Origin: Prillingera fragicola
Lineage: Eukaryota; Basidiomycota; Tremellomycetes; Trichosporonales; Trichosporonaceae
DNA length: 64,000 bases
Direction: 5' to 3'
Assembly (NCBI GenBank): GCA_002335605.1
Contig: BEDY01000001.1
Coordinates: forward strand, 496,001 to 560,000
Positions within the stretch are counted from its first letter, which is position 1; each line of letters opens with the position of its first letter. Positions 22,527 to 34,708 of this stretch are shown here, one piece after another. The notes under the pieces were generated by a model. It worked only from the letters and a program-made list of their open reading frames with translations. It made no database searches and had not been told where the DNA came from. The position numbers and the translations under genes were made by a program.

Positions 22527-24485
22527 ATGGCCGACCCTACTGCGTTCTACGAGCCCGAGGAGGATGAGCTCCTTTCGTCCCTTGCCGTCCCCCAGTACGG
22601 CGGCGAGGAGGGCTACGACGAGGAGAGCTACCGTCGTCTCCAGGAGCTCCAGCAGCACGCGTACCAGCAGCAGCTTGCCGCCGCTGAGCAGGAGCAGGCT
22701 CAGGCGCTCGAGCAGGTTCCCGAGGACGTGAAGCGCGTGCGTAGATGGCAATGGGCGTCGAAGCGGACTGTATGACTGACGCGTGCAGTTCCTTGTGCTT
22801 TTCCACCAGGCTATCCTTGACAACGACCTCCCCGCTATCACCAACATGTACGAGAGCGGCTGGAACAAGCTCACTCAGGTGAGTGGCAACGCCTTGAACA
22901 AAGAGGGACGCGTTGCTAACCCTTTCCTTAGGCCCACTACCAGCAGGCTGAGTGGCCCGAGGCCGAGCTCATTGCCCCTCTTGTCCAGAATGACCAGGTC
23001 TTCCTTACCCTCTACCGCGAGCTGTACTTCCGTCACGTCTACGCTCGTCTCCAGCCCACCATTGACGACCGCTTCCAGTCTTACGAGAACATTTGCGAGC
23101 TGTTCAACTACCTCCTCAACTCGGACGGACCCGTTCCCCTTGACCTCCCCATCCAGTGGCTCTGGGACATGCTCGACGAGTTTGTTTACCAGTTCCAGTC
23201 GTTTGCTCAGTGGCGTGCCAACCCCAAGAACAAGTCGGAGGATGAGCTCGACATGCTCGCCGAGGCTTCGCAGATCTGGTCGTGCTACTCGGTCCTGAAC
23301 GTTCTCTACTCGCTCGTCCAGAAGTCGCAGATCAACGAGCAGCTCCAGGCCGAGAAGGCTGGCAAGAGCCCCGAGGAGGTTGCCGAGATTGCAGGCAACT
23401 ACGGATCCAAGCCCCTTTACAGGAATCTTGGATACTTCTCGCTCATCTGCCTGCTCCGAGTCCACGTTCTCCTCGGCGACCCCACCCTTGCCCTCCAGAC
23501 CATGGAGCACGTCGAGCTCGGCGGCGGTGCGTTCCTCACCCGCATCACTGCATGCCACGTGACCACCTACTACCACGTCGGCTGCGCCTACATGGCACTC
23601 GGCCGCTGGCCCGACGCGATCAAGACCTTTGTCTCAGTCCTCATCTTCTTCCTCCGCATGAAGCAGTACCACACCAGGAGTTACCAGTACGGCTCGATCA
23701 CCAAGACCTCGGAGCGCATGTACGCTCTCCTTGCGATCTGCACCACCCTTTCGCCCGGCCCCTCGGACGACAGCATCATGACCATTGTCAAGGAGCACTA
23801 CGGTGACCAGCTTCAGACTCTCCAGCGTGGCGGCGACGAGGCCCTCGAGACGTTCAAGGAGTTGTTCCTCCAGGCATGCCCCAAGTACCTCTCGGTCAAC
23901 CCCCCTCCTTACGAGGACAACGACGCCCTCCAGGAGTGGATGGCCAACCCTCCTCCCGACGCCACCCAGCGTCACCTCGACTTGTTCCTTTCGGACGTCG
24001 GTGCCATCCGTGGTGTCTCCAACGTCCGCAACCTTCTTAAGCTCTACACCTCGATCGATGCCGCCAAGCTCGCCGCCTTCCTTGAGACCTCGGGCGACGG
24101 CGCCGATGCCGAGGAGGAGGTCCTCCAGCAGCTCATGGTCCTCAAGGCCGCTTCGCGTACTTACGGCAAGGGCGCCGGCGAGGGCTCGCTCCTCGATGGT
24201 GACCGTATCGTCACCAACAACCTCGACTTTACCATCGACGGCTCCATGGTCCACGTCGAGGAGACCACCTCGCACCGCCGTTTCGCAGGGTTCTTCATCC
24301 GCAACGCCGAGCACGCCCAGCGCGTGTTCAACACCATCCGCCAGAGCCCACTCCCTACCCAGCGCAAGCCCCAGGACAAGGCTGCCGGCGACAAGGAGGG
24401 CAAGGGCGCCGCGGCTGCTGCTACTGGCGAGCGGAAACCGGCCGCTTGGGCACCCAAGTCGCGCCAGGCTCGTGTTGCGGCTTAG
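22527..24485 (+). CDS. Eukaryotic translation initiation factor 3 subunit L
   Basis: Exons 22527-22736, 22789-22878, 22932-24485 give 617 residues, close to the family's usual 540-600. eIF3l is a non-core subunit of the eIF3 scaffold on the 40S ribosome in the cytosol; it is present in most fungi but absent from budding yeast. Diagnostic segments: [101 protein letters not shown], plus the C-terminal PCI region with [15 protein letters not shown]. The N-terminal 70 residues are acidic and Gln-rich. The tail ([20 protein letters not shown]) is a short Ala/Lys extension. The ATG at 22527 follows an in-frame leader with CCATCATGG context. Confidence 0.97.
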
Positions 24486-25301
24486 AGCGTAGGCTTTATA
24501 GCCGGTAGATATGGCGGTGGAGGCGAGTGGAGTGCGAGGTAGAGTGCTAGGCGCGGAGTAGACGCAGGGCAGAGATTCCATGCATACATTTGGCTTTGAT
24601 AGCTGCAACGGTTTGCCGAGGTTTGGCTCGGGAGATGGTAGACCACGGATTTGCATTCCGGTGGTTGAGGCTGAAGGTCATATCTGATGCCGAGATGGAG
24701 GCGGCAGCTTCAATGTCGACGACGTCGCTTTGCATGATCCTGATGCCTAGTCCTGTGTCTTCAGGACTATGCCAGGAGTCACAAGGGTGCAGTGCTGCGC
24801 TATACGCCGGTCGAGCGCAACTACTGACTGTAATGCGATGGTGGAAGCAGCCAAGAGGTCTGTGTGGCGCGCCACGACAAACGATGATGCACATCTGCAA
24901 ATCAAGCATACCTCACAACTGTGTTCGGACCAGGTCCAGAGATCGGGCAGCGACCTAGGAACAGCAGGAATGACCGGGCAGTGGGCAAACAAAGGTCAGC
25001 AGATCTCGCTCTCGTTCACAGATGCAGGCCCTGCCAGCTGCTGCACAAGCAGATTGGCCGGCAAGATGCGGCACTCTTCGGTATCCCTCGCGCTAAGCGC
25101 TGCGGCGGCAAGCGGGCTAATCTCTTGTCTCGCCAAGGAACCGGTGAACTGGAGAGTATATTGCCCCGGCGGCAGCGAGGGTCATTTGTTCTTCCTCTTG
25201 CTTTCCTGTTTGCTCTGCATTGCACTTACCACGACGACGACCTCATCACTCACAAATAACTACGTATTCGAGAACGTTAAAGGGATAATCGATTAGACGA
25301 A
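24486..25301. other. Intergenic, 3' flank of eIF3l and promoter of the FAD oxidase
   Basis: No conserved frame on either strand. An AT-richer segment lies just upstream of the next gene (25225-25300). No clear TATA box. Confidence 0.55.
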
Positions 25302-27005
25302 ATGGCTCCCAAGAACGTTGTCATTGTTGGCTCGGGTACGTCGTCCAACTTTTCCTCCCGGTGCGAGTCGAGTCGGGTGCTCCTGTATTGCCCACCGGTC
25401 AACGGGGGCAGCAACAGCATGCTGGCAGATGAGGGGAGAAGACCGGTGCAGGCAGTGAAAGAGTAGTAGCTGACTAGCACAGGTGTGTTTGGCATGTCGA
25501 CCGCCCTGTGGATGCTTGACGGTCCCAACAAGGGAAAGTACGCTGTCACTATTCTGGAGAAGTGCGAGACTGTGCCCGCGCCTGATGCTGCTAGCACGGA
25601 CATCAACAAGGTGGGTACTGGTGTAGGGCGAGGGATGGAGAAGGAGACGACGACGAGGAAGAGGAAGCGACCGTCGGCCAGGGGAGCTGGATGACGAGAG
25701 CCACGGCGACGGTGGAGGAGGGACGTGCACAGACAAGATCGACACTGACGATGCAGATTGTCCGCGCTGGTGACTACGCCGACCCTCACCTTGCCAAGCT
25801 CTCGGTCGATGCTATCGACTTCTGGCGCAGGCCCGAGTGGGACGGCACCTACCATGAGTGAGTCGGCATAGGCTGGTGGGCGGGGTCACCGCTTTCACCT
25901 CAGCTCAGTGCGTTTGCTTGCCGTGCTGACGTCTAGGTCTGGCGTCATGTGCCTCTCCGGCAACGACCCTGCTGGCCGCGCGTACGTTGACTCGTCGTAC
26001 AACAACTGCAAGAACATGAACCTCGGTGCCGACAAGGTGTCGACTCCTTCAGAGATCAAGGCCCAATTCCACAAGTCGATCCAGACTGGGCCCTTTGAGA
26101 ACCGCTCGGGCTACATGAACCACATTGGTGGCTGGGCCGAGTCTGGGCGCGCCATTGAGGTCGGCCTCGCGCGTGTTGCCAAGCTTGGCGCCAAGATCCG
26201 TGCTGGCGCCGAGGTCGTTTCGTTCCAGAAAGAGGGCAAGAAGGTCACTGGTGTCGTTCTCAAGAGCGGCGAGAAAATCCCCGCCGAGCTTGTGGTTGTC
26301 GCTGCCGGCGCCTGGACCCCCTCGCTCCTCGCCAACCCCAGCGTCAACATGCGCATGCCCGAGGTCGTCGCCACTGGCCAGACCGTTGCCATGATCAAGC
26401 TCACCCCCGAAAAGTACGAGATTCAGAAGCACGCCCCCGTCGTCTTCAACCTCGACACCGGCTATTACATCTTCCCCCCCACAAAGGACGGTATTGTCAA
26501 GATGGCCATCCACGCCGCAGGCTTCACCAACTGCAAGGCCCCCTGCGCTACTACGGGCAAGAACATTTCCATCCCCCGCACCAAGCTTCCCCCCGGTGCC
26601 GAGAGCGGCGCCATCCCGGTCGAGGCTCTCCGCCCCATGCGCCTCGCTCTCGCCGCTCACTACCCGGCGCTCGCCAACAAGCCCTTTGCCGACACCCGCC
26701 TCTGCTGGTACTGCGACACGGTGACCGGTGACTGGCTCGTCGACTACCACCCAGACTACGACAACCTTTTCCTCGCCACCGGCGGTTCGGGCCATGCGTT
26801 CAAGTTTGCGCCCAACGTTGGCCGCGAGGTGCTTGCCCTCATTGAGCGCACGGGGAACTCGCTGTTCCAGGACCGCTTCTCGTTCCAGCCTACAGTCGGG
26901 GCCGGCGCCGACGTGCGTAACGGTGTGCGCAAGGAGATTGTCGAGGGGGAGCTCTGTCAGCACTCTGACATGGTTGCGGGCGCGCGTGAGGCGGGTAGGC
27001 TCTAA
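25302..27005 (+). CDS. FAD-dependent amine oxidase of the fructosyl-amino-acid / saccharopine oxidase family
   Basis: Exons 25302-25335, 25483-25610, 25757-25857, 25937-27005 give 443 residues, matching the family (about 435-445). The N-terminal Rossmann motif is VVIVGSGVFGMSTALWML, split by intron 1; the substrate-side block ASTDINKIVRAGDYAD is typical of this DAO-type family, and the second FAD-binding block is FLATGGSGHAFKFAPNVGRE near the C-terminus with a WYCDTVTGDW segment before it. The enzyme would oxidise a secondary amine such as an Amadori product, L-pipecolate or saccharopine, using oxygen and making H2O2; the substrate cannot be decided by eye. The C-terminus AGRL is not a canonical peroxisomal signal, unlike many relatives. 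Confidence 0.85.
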
Positions 27006-27572
27006 TTGTGTGACCGTGGCAGAGGAGAAGAAGAAGTACATTAGGCAGACCTGGCTGGCGGGCCAGGTGTCTCATAACTCATTAGTGGCCGCGACCACTC
27101 GCCCCGAGGAAGATGGGGCGTGCATGGATATCTAGCATCGATAGTCTTGGGCCAGTAGGAACTGTTGTGTGCGATTATGCATTCTCGTGATACTGCAAGC
27201 GCGCAGACGAACACATGTTCTTGGTGCCAGAGATAAGGCGCGGTTGCTGTCGCTTCCAGTATTCCTTACATTCCTGCTCATGCCGAGCTCGCCGGTTGAG
27301 TATATAATCAATCATCCTGTCGTTGATCATCATTGTCAACAATGTGCCTGTTAAGAGGTGCTGACGCAGCTTCGTACTCTCACCGGCGTTTGGCGTTGCT
27401 ATCATGGACCTCGGCCTGACCAGCCTCCACCATCCATGCGGATCGTGCCGTCATTTCCGGCTCATCGACTTCTATCCCGCCAGCAAGCCATCTTTCCACA
27501 TGTCTCTCCTCATCTCTCACTCACATCACACTCTTTTCTCTTTCCAAATCAACTAACACGCTTCTCACAGCG
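27006..27572. other. Intergenic, promoter and leader of the SDR gene
   Basis: The last 100 bp are pyrimidine-rich and end in TTCTCACAG at 27570, two bases before the ATG, so a 5' UTR intron immediately upstream of the start codon is likely. Nothing else was seen. Confidence 0.5.
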
Positions 27573-28752
27573 ATGGCCACCACTACGCAGGCTAAGCAGG
27601 AAGTGGCTCCCGTCACGCCGTCTACCGGCCTGGCGAATGTCTGGGACTCGTTCAAGTTCTTTTTCGCCTCCGTGAACGGCGCGGGCCTGCCCGTGGTGTT
27701 CTGGCAAAAGCCGCATTGGCTGCCTAGCCAGATGGCTGCGCAAGAGGGCAAGGTGAGCGCCGCGTCCGCTGGCCCAGAATCAAGCTAATTTCCAGGTCGT
27801 TCTCATCACTGGCGGCAACAGCGGCACAGGCTACCAGACAGCGCTCGCCTACTACCAACACGGCGCCAAGGTCTACATTGCCTGCCGCTCCGCCGAGCGC
27901 GCACAAGCCGCGATTGCCGACATTAAGAACGGCCTTCAGCCCGGCCAGTCGGCGTCGACCTCGTACGCTCCCCTTCCCAGCATTGCCCCCGGCACCATCG
28001 AGTATGTGCAGATGGACCTGGCCGACCTGCGCAGCGTCGAAAAGTGCGCTCGCGAGTTCATGCAGCGCGAGCAGCGCCTGGATATCCTCTTTGCCAACGC
28101 GGGCATCATGGCCATGCCCCAAGGCCACTACACGGAGCAGGGCTACACGCTCCAGTTTGGAACCAACGTGCTCGGCCACCAACGCCTGATTTCGTTGCTC
28201 CTCCCCCTCCTCCAGAGCACCTCCAGGGCCACCCCCGCTACCCCCGCGCGCGTCATCAACCTCTCTTCCATGGCGCACGGCACTGCTCCCAAGGGCGGCA
28301 TCGACTATGCTGCACTCACGCCGCGTGCGCCGCAGCTGGAAAAGTGGTTGGAGTACGGCATGTCCAAGTGGGGCAACGTCGCTGTGTCCAACTATCTCGA
28401 CGCGCACTACGGCCCCAACTCGCCTGCCGCCAAGTCTGGTGCCGGCGAGATCATCTCTATCGCCGTCCACCCAGGCATCGTCGCCACCAACCTGTACGCG
28501 CACATTGCCAACCAGGGGTTCCAGCAGACGCTCAAGGACACGTTCATTACACCCATGTGTATTTCTCCGCCTCAGGGTGCGTTGAACCAGATTTACGCCG
28601 GCGAGGTCGAGCTCGGCAAGGCCCGCGAGCTGTCGGGCAAGTATGTCGCTTGCTTTGAGTATTCCTGCATGCCTAGGCCCGATACGAGGGATAGTGCGGC
28701 GTGGGAGAGGCTCTGGGAGTGGTGTGAGGCGGCTGCGTCGCGGGCCGAGTAG
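27573..28752 (+). CDS. Short-chain dehydrogenase/reductase (retinol-dehydrogenase/WWOX-like)
   Basis: Exons 27573-27752 and 27796-28752 give 378 residues. Classical SDR features: cofactor motif TGGNSGTG at about residues 65-72, ACRS after beta-strand 2 (NADP preference suggested by the Arg), NAGIM, the catalytic Ser in INLSSMAHG, and YGMSK (the YxxxK pair). VHPGIVATNLY is the usual post-catalytic strand. A 60-residue N-terminal region with DSFKFFFASVNGAGLPVVFW could form a membrane-associated helix. The substrate is unknown. The C-terminus has a CISPPQGALNQIYAG segment typical of the RDH/protochlorophyllide-reductase-like branch. It is convergent with the HDAC gene, with only 109 bp between stops. 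Confidence 0.9.
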
Positions 28753-28861
28753 GTGGCCAGGCCGAGCGTATCGCGGGTTCACGCAGCCTGCACAGTCTGA
28801 GCTGCGAAACATAGAATTGGAGTATCCTAGTATTCTTGGAGTGTCTTGAATAATGCATACA

Positions 28862-30549
28862 TTAAGCGTGATAGTTGACAATCTCGCGAATCCGTTCCGC
28901 CAGCACTGCAAACTCGGCGTCCATCTTATCCAGCTCCTCGGCCGTATTCTCATCTGGAACGTTACCTGTCCCGTCAGCCCTCGTCCTTCTCAACGCACGT
29001 ACTCTCTGGCACTTCCAGCGTAAAGCTAGGCCCATACTCTTCCCACTGAGCGACCTCATCCGGCACATCACTCTCGACCCCAACGTCCCCGCGCCCCAGC
29101 ACCTCTGCTGTCGCCAGCGCCCAAGCCCGCGCGGCATTTACGCTGACATATCCTCCTCCCCCGAGGATCGCTGTAGGCAGGTTCCACGCCATGACCTGCT
29201 GCACACACCACCGCACCCCGCCGACGCCCGCGACGTTCCAGGCCCCATAGTGGCCCACGGGGTCGCGCGGGAGGCCGTCAACGCCGAGTTGGAGCACGAC
29301 GTAATCCGGCCTCCAGGCTTTGCGGATGCGTTCGACGTTTACAAACGCGCGTGCGTAGCTTACAGGGTGGGCAAAGGCCGCGAGGGGGAGGGAGAGGGAA
29401 AATGGGCTCGGGGTGTCGCTGGGAGTCAAGGTTGGTGCGCCCGGGGGAAAGAATGTTGCGTGTGCGTGGTGAATGGACAGGGTGAGGACTTGAGGAGGTC
29501 GTGGTGGTTTGGCTGGCAGAGGGTGTGGAAACTGTGTCGGGGAGTGGAAGGCGGAGGCGACTCCGTCGCCGTAGTGAAGGTCTAGGTCGAGGTAGAGAAT
29601 GCGCGGACGTCGGCTAGGTGTTATCTCGGGCGGGAGCGGGGTGAAGTCTTCCTCTTCTTCGACGGTGTCCTCGTTCGTGGCGTCCTCCTCATCACCAACT
29701 ACTTCGGTAGCAAGTTCGTTCTCCCTAGCCTTTAACCTCGCCTCCTCCTCTTCCTCCTCCCTGGCCTCCTCTTCCTCAATCTTCTTGACCATCTCCAACC
29801 TCGCTACCGCATCAGCGCCAGCCCCAACGCGTCACTCACCTCTCTGTTCCTCCCGCTGTTCAGCAGGAACGCCTTCCCTCCCCAGCAACAACACCCCCAA
29901 CACTATATCAGCGACATAGCAAAACCCACTCGCCCGTGCACGCGCGGCATGATGCCTCCCCCCGTCCCAGACAATAGCCACGTCCGTCTCTCCAGCAGCG
30001 AGGCGTCGACAGGCCGTGAGCGTCGCGCCAGACACGAGGAGTGCATATTCCGGCAGAGTACGGAAGGGAGGGCAGTCCTGCCGTCAGCTTTGCGGGCAAG
30101 CGTAGACGCACGTATTCGAGACCCATCGACGTTTTGCGCCGTTTTCGTCGGGCAGGTGAATCGTCATCGGACGAGTCGTTGCCGCAGCACGACGCGGCAG
30201 TCAGATTTATGCCGGAGTGGGAGGCGGTGTGATCACGCAAGAGATAGTCTAGACGTCAGCCCACCGAAGGGACCATGTGTTGAGAAGTGAGCGCACCAAC
30301 ATAACGCCCGTCGTGATAGCGTCTCAACTCGGCCTCAGTAGCGAGCTCGGGGTCGGGTGGGATCACCAGTGCGCTTGCGCTGCCATCAGCACCTTCCTCT
30401 GACCGTTCGTCGACGTCCGGAAAGGCAGCAAGCTTCAATGCGCGGATGAGAGCATGCACGACCCCAGACCGACCGACGTTGGCAGGGAGGTCGTTGGATA
30501 CAGCCTCGAGGCGCGGGGACCACACATAAGCCACGCGTGGTCCGGTCAT
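28862..30549 (-). CDS. Divergent class I histone deacetylase (Hos1/HDAC8-like)
   Basis: Exons 30549-30297, 30248-30112, 30077-29840, 29803-29003, 28965-28862 give 510 residues, all phases consistent. Removes acetyl groups from lysines in a Zn-dependent way. Motifs: MTGPRVAYVWSPRLEAVSND, LEYDCPPFRTLPEYALLVSG (joined across intron 2), GGRHHAARARASGFCY, LDLDLHYGDGVASAF with the Zn-binding Asp and His, LGVDGLPRDPVGHYGAWN with the third metal ligand, and GGGGYV carrying the catalytic Tyr. Odd features: about 80 Glu/Lys-rich residues inserted just before the LDLDLH strand (KKIEEEEAREEEEEEA and onward), a Tyr in place of the usual second His in the HHGDG motif, and divergence of the usual GCFNL block. 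The catalytic set is otherwise intact, so activity is likely. Confidence 0.88.
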
Positions 30550-31030
30550 GGAAGGCTGGGAGAGTGGAGAGGGAGTGGACGGGAGTGGTGGAGGTTTGTT
30601 TGGTTTTGTACCACCACACAGGTTGAGAGCCCAAAACACACTACGACGGTGCCAACGTTTATGCCCCGATCTCAGTGTGTATTCGTCAGAGCCCGAAAAC
30701 GTATTGTGACGCGACGGGTCGTCAGTCCACTATTGGATTCCCCACCGTACAGGCCATTCTGTCCATCCGCTGGACGTTCATGTCCGTGGACAATGTGTTT
30801 TGAGATACATACTAGAGGGCATTTTAGGTGTGGGTCCCTTTTGTAATGTGCATCCGCAGGTGGTCCATCCTGCGCAAACACCTCAGCCGCGTCTCGATTG
30901 TGCAAGGGATCATGCATGCAACATGCAGCATATGTATGTATGTATATGACGCCACAGGTCGTCAAGCAGCAGGCCAGCAGCACAAGCGTAGTACAACAAA
31001 CAAGCAACGCAGCAAATCCTCGCCAATGAC
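30550..31030. other. Intergenic, HDAC promoter and POL4 3' flank
   Basis: Includes a short TATG microsatellite (about 30931-30947) preceded by CATGCATGCA palindromic words. No gene seen. Confidence 0.55.
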
Positions 31031-32939
31031 CTAGCCATCGGCGTTCCTCAACTCTGGCGGGATATACGCCAACCCCACGTACGCAAAGATATCCCGTTCG
31101 GTAGGCAAGTTGATCTCTGTGTTCGTGTTGCGATCAATGAGGCCTGCGCGAAACTTCAAGCCTCTTTGCAATCGTCAGCCCTGCCCTACCAAGCATCAAG
31201 TTGGATCAGTGCACTCACCTGTCCTCGACAAACCGCCTGAAATCGCGTTCAAACATCATACTCCCCGACCAACTGAGCACAGCGGCGGCATACCTCTCTG
31301 GCGGAGCACAGATCAGGTCTACCCGCCTGTGCTTGGCCCCCTTCCCAGGCAGCTTGAAGATGACAAACGCCTTGTCGAGGTTATCAAAGTTGGCTCCATG
31401 GCTGTGCAGAGGCATATTCGGATCACGCTCGGAAACGTGAAGCACGTGGGTGATGATTCCCAAGTGCGCCAGGCGTCGATACAGCGCACGTAGTAGCCCT
31501 GCCCCAGAGTCGTTCCCGGGCGGCCGGAAGATGACGTCGACATCGTTCGAGTCCGTCTTGCCACGCCGGAAACCGCCGCAAATGGTCTGTTCGGTGCCCG
31601 GGCAGAGTGCTTCAAGATTCTCGTGTGCAATCGCGGCGATGGCTTCCACTTCGCTGCGGGGGATGCTGATGGTGAGCTCCCACCAGTGGCAAGCACTTAC
31701 GGCTCATCGAGCTCCGCCTTCCTGTCCAACCAGGCAGCCACAGTCTCCGCTCTGGTCATATTCCCCTCCAGTCGTCGCTTCCGCCTCTGTCGCCCTTCCC
31801 TCCCCTCTTCAAGCTCGTCTTCTTCCTCCAATCCACAGTAGAACACCCTCAAATCTCGCAACGTCCGACACCCCCGCCGATCCCAAAGCTCGGCTGCCGT
31901 AGCCTGCCCAATACTGTAGACGCTGGCAAACTCTTTGAGAGCCTGATACCGCGGGGAGGCACGTATGGCTTCGCTTTCTGCCACTTGGCCCGTGATCAGA
32001 AACTCGTCTATGCGTTCTGCGACTTTTTCGCCTACGTCAAAGAGTTTGCGGGCTTCGGTGCCGGATTTGATGCGTTTTGGCACGGACTTGAGAATCTGTC
32101 GTCAGATAGGACGAATGTGGACTCACGCTCATGCTTCGCCGATAGCTCAGGACGTTGCTGTTCTTCTGATCGAGCTCATCATACTCCCTCGCGAGATAGA
32201 TGGGTTTTATCGCGTCAATCTGTCCATCAGCCACCTCACCAGAGCAAACCCTCAGATCAACCTACAATGTCCTGATTCACACATGTCAAAGGGCACGGGC
32301 GCTCACAAGCCATGCGTGGAATGTCCCTCAGGCGCATGTCAGCAGGATAGAGCGTGATGTCGGGAAGAGTCTTTGCCTCTTCAGCCTCCAAGCGGCGTCG
32401 TTTAGCCACAGGAGCCTCATAGTCCTCTATACCGCGCTTGGATTCTTTACTTGGGGTTCCCGGGCCATCCAGAATCTCAATCGACGGCGACCGCTCAGTG
32501 AGTCGGATCCTATACTCGTCCCTAGGCGGCAGGGACGGCACCTTGCCGCTCCTCTCAGCAGCAAGAGTGCGGGCGTACGCGTCGTCGATATACTGCTCGC
32601 TGACAAGATTGCCCATTTTGGTCTAACGTCAGCTCCTCCCTGTCGACAGACACGTACCACCTGAGCACCCAACACCCGCACCAACCGCGGCCGTCCCTTG
32701 AGAGCAGTCACGACAATGCGAGCGTCCTCTGGCCGCGCGACACGTGTTCCGCCCAGAGCATCGATTTTGGCGAGTAGAGCACCAACGTCCAGCTTGGCCG
32801 GGACGATGAACACGGTGATCTCTGCTAGAAGTGGAGCCAGGCCCGTTCCGTCATACTGGCGGGCGGGGGTGGGTGTAGCCCCTGTCGAGGAGGTGCTGGA
32901 GGATGTCGAGGCGTGATGGGGGAGCGGTGGTCTGAGCAT
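31031..32939 (-). CDS. POL4: Family X DNA polymerase with BRCT domain (Pol4, mu/lambda type)
   Basis: Exons 32939-32658, 32622-32266, 32219-32127, 32095-31701, 31653-31219, 31163-31031 give 564 residues. Gap-filling polymerase for base-excision repair and non-homologous end joining in the nucleus. Order: BRCT domain (FIVPAKLDVGALLAKIDALG, RIVVTALKGRPRLVRVLG), a linker with a basic KRRRLEAEE stretch, the 8-kDa domain (YDELDQKNSNVLSYRRSM, GTEARKLFDVGEKVAERIDE), the fingers HhH (FASVYSIGQATAAELWDRRG), then the palm with GGFRRGKTDSNDVDV (two catalytic Asp) and RRVDLICAPPERYAAAVLSW (third Asp), ending in LAYIPPELRNADG. The frame is open upstream to about 33053, so a longer N-terminus is possible; 32939 is the conservative start. 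Confidence 0.93.
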
Positions 32940-33566
32940 CTCAATTATAGCGTGGTCAGAGATGCTATGGGTAGAGTATGGCGGTACACATGAGTGGGAA
33001 TGAATCCCGAAAGATTCAATTGATATGGATGACGGGTGAGAGATGGACGACACATGTGGAGGGGAGTGGTGCTTGCTCGTGCCTGACGCGTAATGTTCAT
33101 GTCTCGGAAGCGGTCTTGGATGCGCATCTACTATTGTCGTCGGTGACGGCGGCGAGACAAGCCGAACAGCTAGCTAGCATGACAAGCGATTGAGTAAGAG
33201 CAAGCGTAAACATGAGGGAACGCAGCTGTAACCATCCTCTACATGCCGAAGACCTAGAGCAGGGCGCGCCCAATACCCCCACAACGCTGCAAAGTATCCA
33301 GGCCTCCCCGGTTTACCTGTCTGTCCATAGGCAATACATGCATTCCAGGAAGACGAGGTCGCACCAGACTGTACCAGGAGGTATGCCCCAGGCTGCGCGT
33401 TGAGTGTATTCATACTTGTATGCTGCCATCTCCGTCGTCATCTCGTGAACCTCGCCCAAGCTCACCTCCCTCCCTGTCGCGGTTCCTCGCCCAGCGGCTC
33501 CCTTCCCAAGCCCACAAGGCCACCTTCACAGCAGTGGTGACCCATACATGCATGCTAAAAACCCCT
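32940..33566. other. Intergenic, POL4 promoter
   Basis: The frame of POL4 exon 1 stays open to about 33053 and could be leader or extra N-terminus. The rest holds no conserved coding sequence. Confidence 0.5.
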
Positions 33567-34475
33567 CTAAGCCTCCTCCTTGGCCAGCATCTCCTGCGCG
33601 AGACGCTTCGCCTCGGCCCTCTCATTCTCATGCTCGACTCGCGCCAGCTCCTTGTCGGTACGGTTCGCCTTCCTGCGCCTGTTCAGGTGTAGACGCTCCA
33701 GGTTGGTGGTGATACCCTCGGGCCTGACTGCCCACGCCCAGGTGTCACTCTTGTACCGCTGTGCACTTTCCGACGCATACTGGGCCATACGGCGGGCTTG
33801 TTCGGCATCGGCCCGCTCGCGCTCGCGCGCAAGACCTTCGGCGGCCAGTTCGGCGGCGGAGAGATCCCTCGACGTGAAGAGGTGCCATAGTGCGGGGCCG
33901 TTTTCGCTCTCGGTGTTGATCTCCCACATAACAAACCTCCTTTCGCGACCGCCGTGACGTGAGAGGCGGCTGCCCTGTAGAGGCAAGTTCCAGACTGGTG
34001 TGATCAGGTTCTGCGAGAAGAGGAAGGGGAGGATACGTTTCTTCAGGAAGCTGCGAGTGGGGTGTCAGTTGTGCTTCTAGCAGCGCACTTTGCTGCGTTG
34101 ATGGGTTTCGACTCACTTGCCCGACACAAAGGGATGTCCCGAAGGGACATGATCAGGCCCCTTGAAAAAGGTCTGTGGTACTTTCGGTTCGCTCTTTGCC
34201 TTGGACTTTGGGGGTGCAGGTGGAGGCGTTGAAGTCGAAGCACTGGGTCCCTCGACGCCGTCGAGGAGAATCTCTTGAAAGTGGCGTGGGCGGTCCTCGA
34301 GCAGCTTGCGGACGAGGGAGAACGCGGCGCTGGTGGGAGGTGGACGATGGTCGATGGGGACCTCGCTTGAAAGATCCTCTGTGGTCGGCAGAGTCGTCGG
34401 CAGAGTCGTCGGCCCCGTTCCCTTCAACCCCCAAGACCTTGCCTCATTGACGAGCAGTGCCAGTGATGGGCGCAT
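33567..34475 (-). CDS. Putative mitochondrial protein of unknown function
   Basis: Exons 34475-34117 and 34050-33567 give 280 residues. The N-terminus (MRPSLALLVNEARSWGLKG) lacks acidic residues near the start and could be a targeting peptide. A Pro/Ser/Thr-rich linker leads to GHPFVSG joined across the intron to NFLKKRILPFLFSQNLITP, the best-ordered part. The C-terminal third is highly charged and helical (NLERLHLNRRRKANRTDKE, then an Ala/Glu/Lys helix), as in accessory mitochondrial ribosomal proteins. Supporting context: it is divergent, only 233 bp away, from mitochondrial uS13. I do not recognise the family with certainty, so a mitoribosomal role is inference. Confidence 0.7.
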
Positions 34476-34708
34476 GATGTCGGGGGTAGTGCTTGATGTT
34501 CTAGTCGTTTACAACAACACTCGTAGTCGAGACCTCACTGTCCCAACCAGGACATGCGACTTTTGGTATTCCCGGATAATTCCGCAGGGTGGCACCTTGA
34601 ACGGTGCTCGTCCCCTGGCTGGGCAGGTGGATGGTCAAAGTTGGACAAGGCCAAAAGTCGAGGATATCCACCAACAACACCTTTCCAAGCACACCCCACT
34701 CGCACACG
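34476..34708. promoter_or_regulatory. Compact bidirectional promoter, unknown mitochondrial protein / uS13m
   Basis: 233 bp between divergent start codons, so both genes probably share regulatory sequence. No TATA box is evident; TTCCCGGATAATTCCG (about 34568-34583) is a near-palindromic word that might bind a factor. Confidence 0.5.

Noticed and set aside
25302..28752. Secondary-metabolite cluster from adjacent FAD oxidase and SDR
   Set aside because: No polyketide synthase, NRPS, terpene cyclase, P450 or dedicated regulator nearby; flanked by eIF3l and an HDAC.
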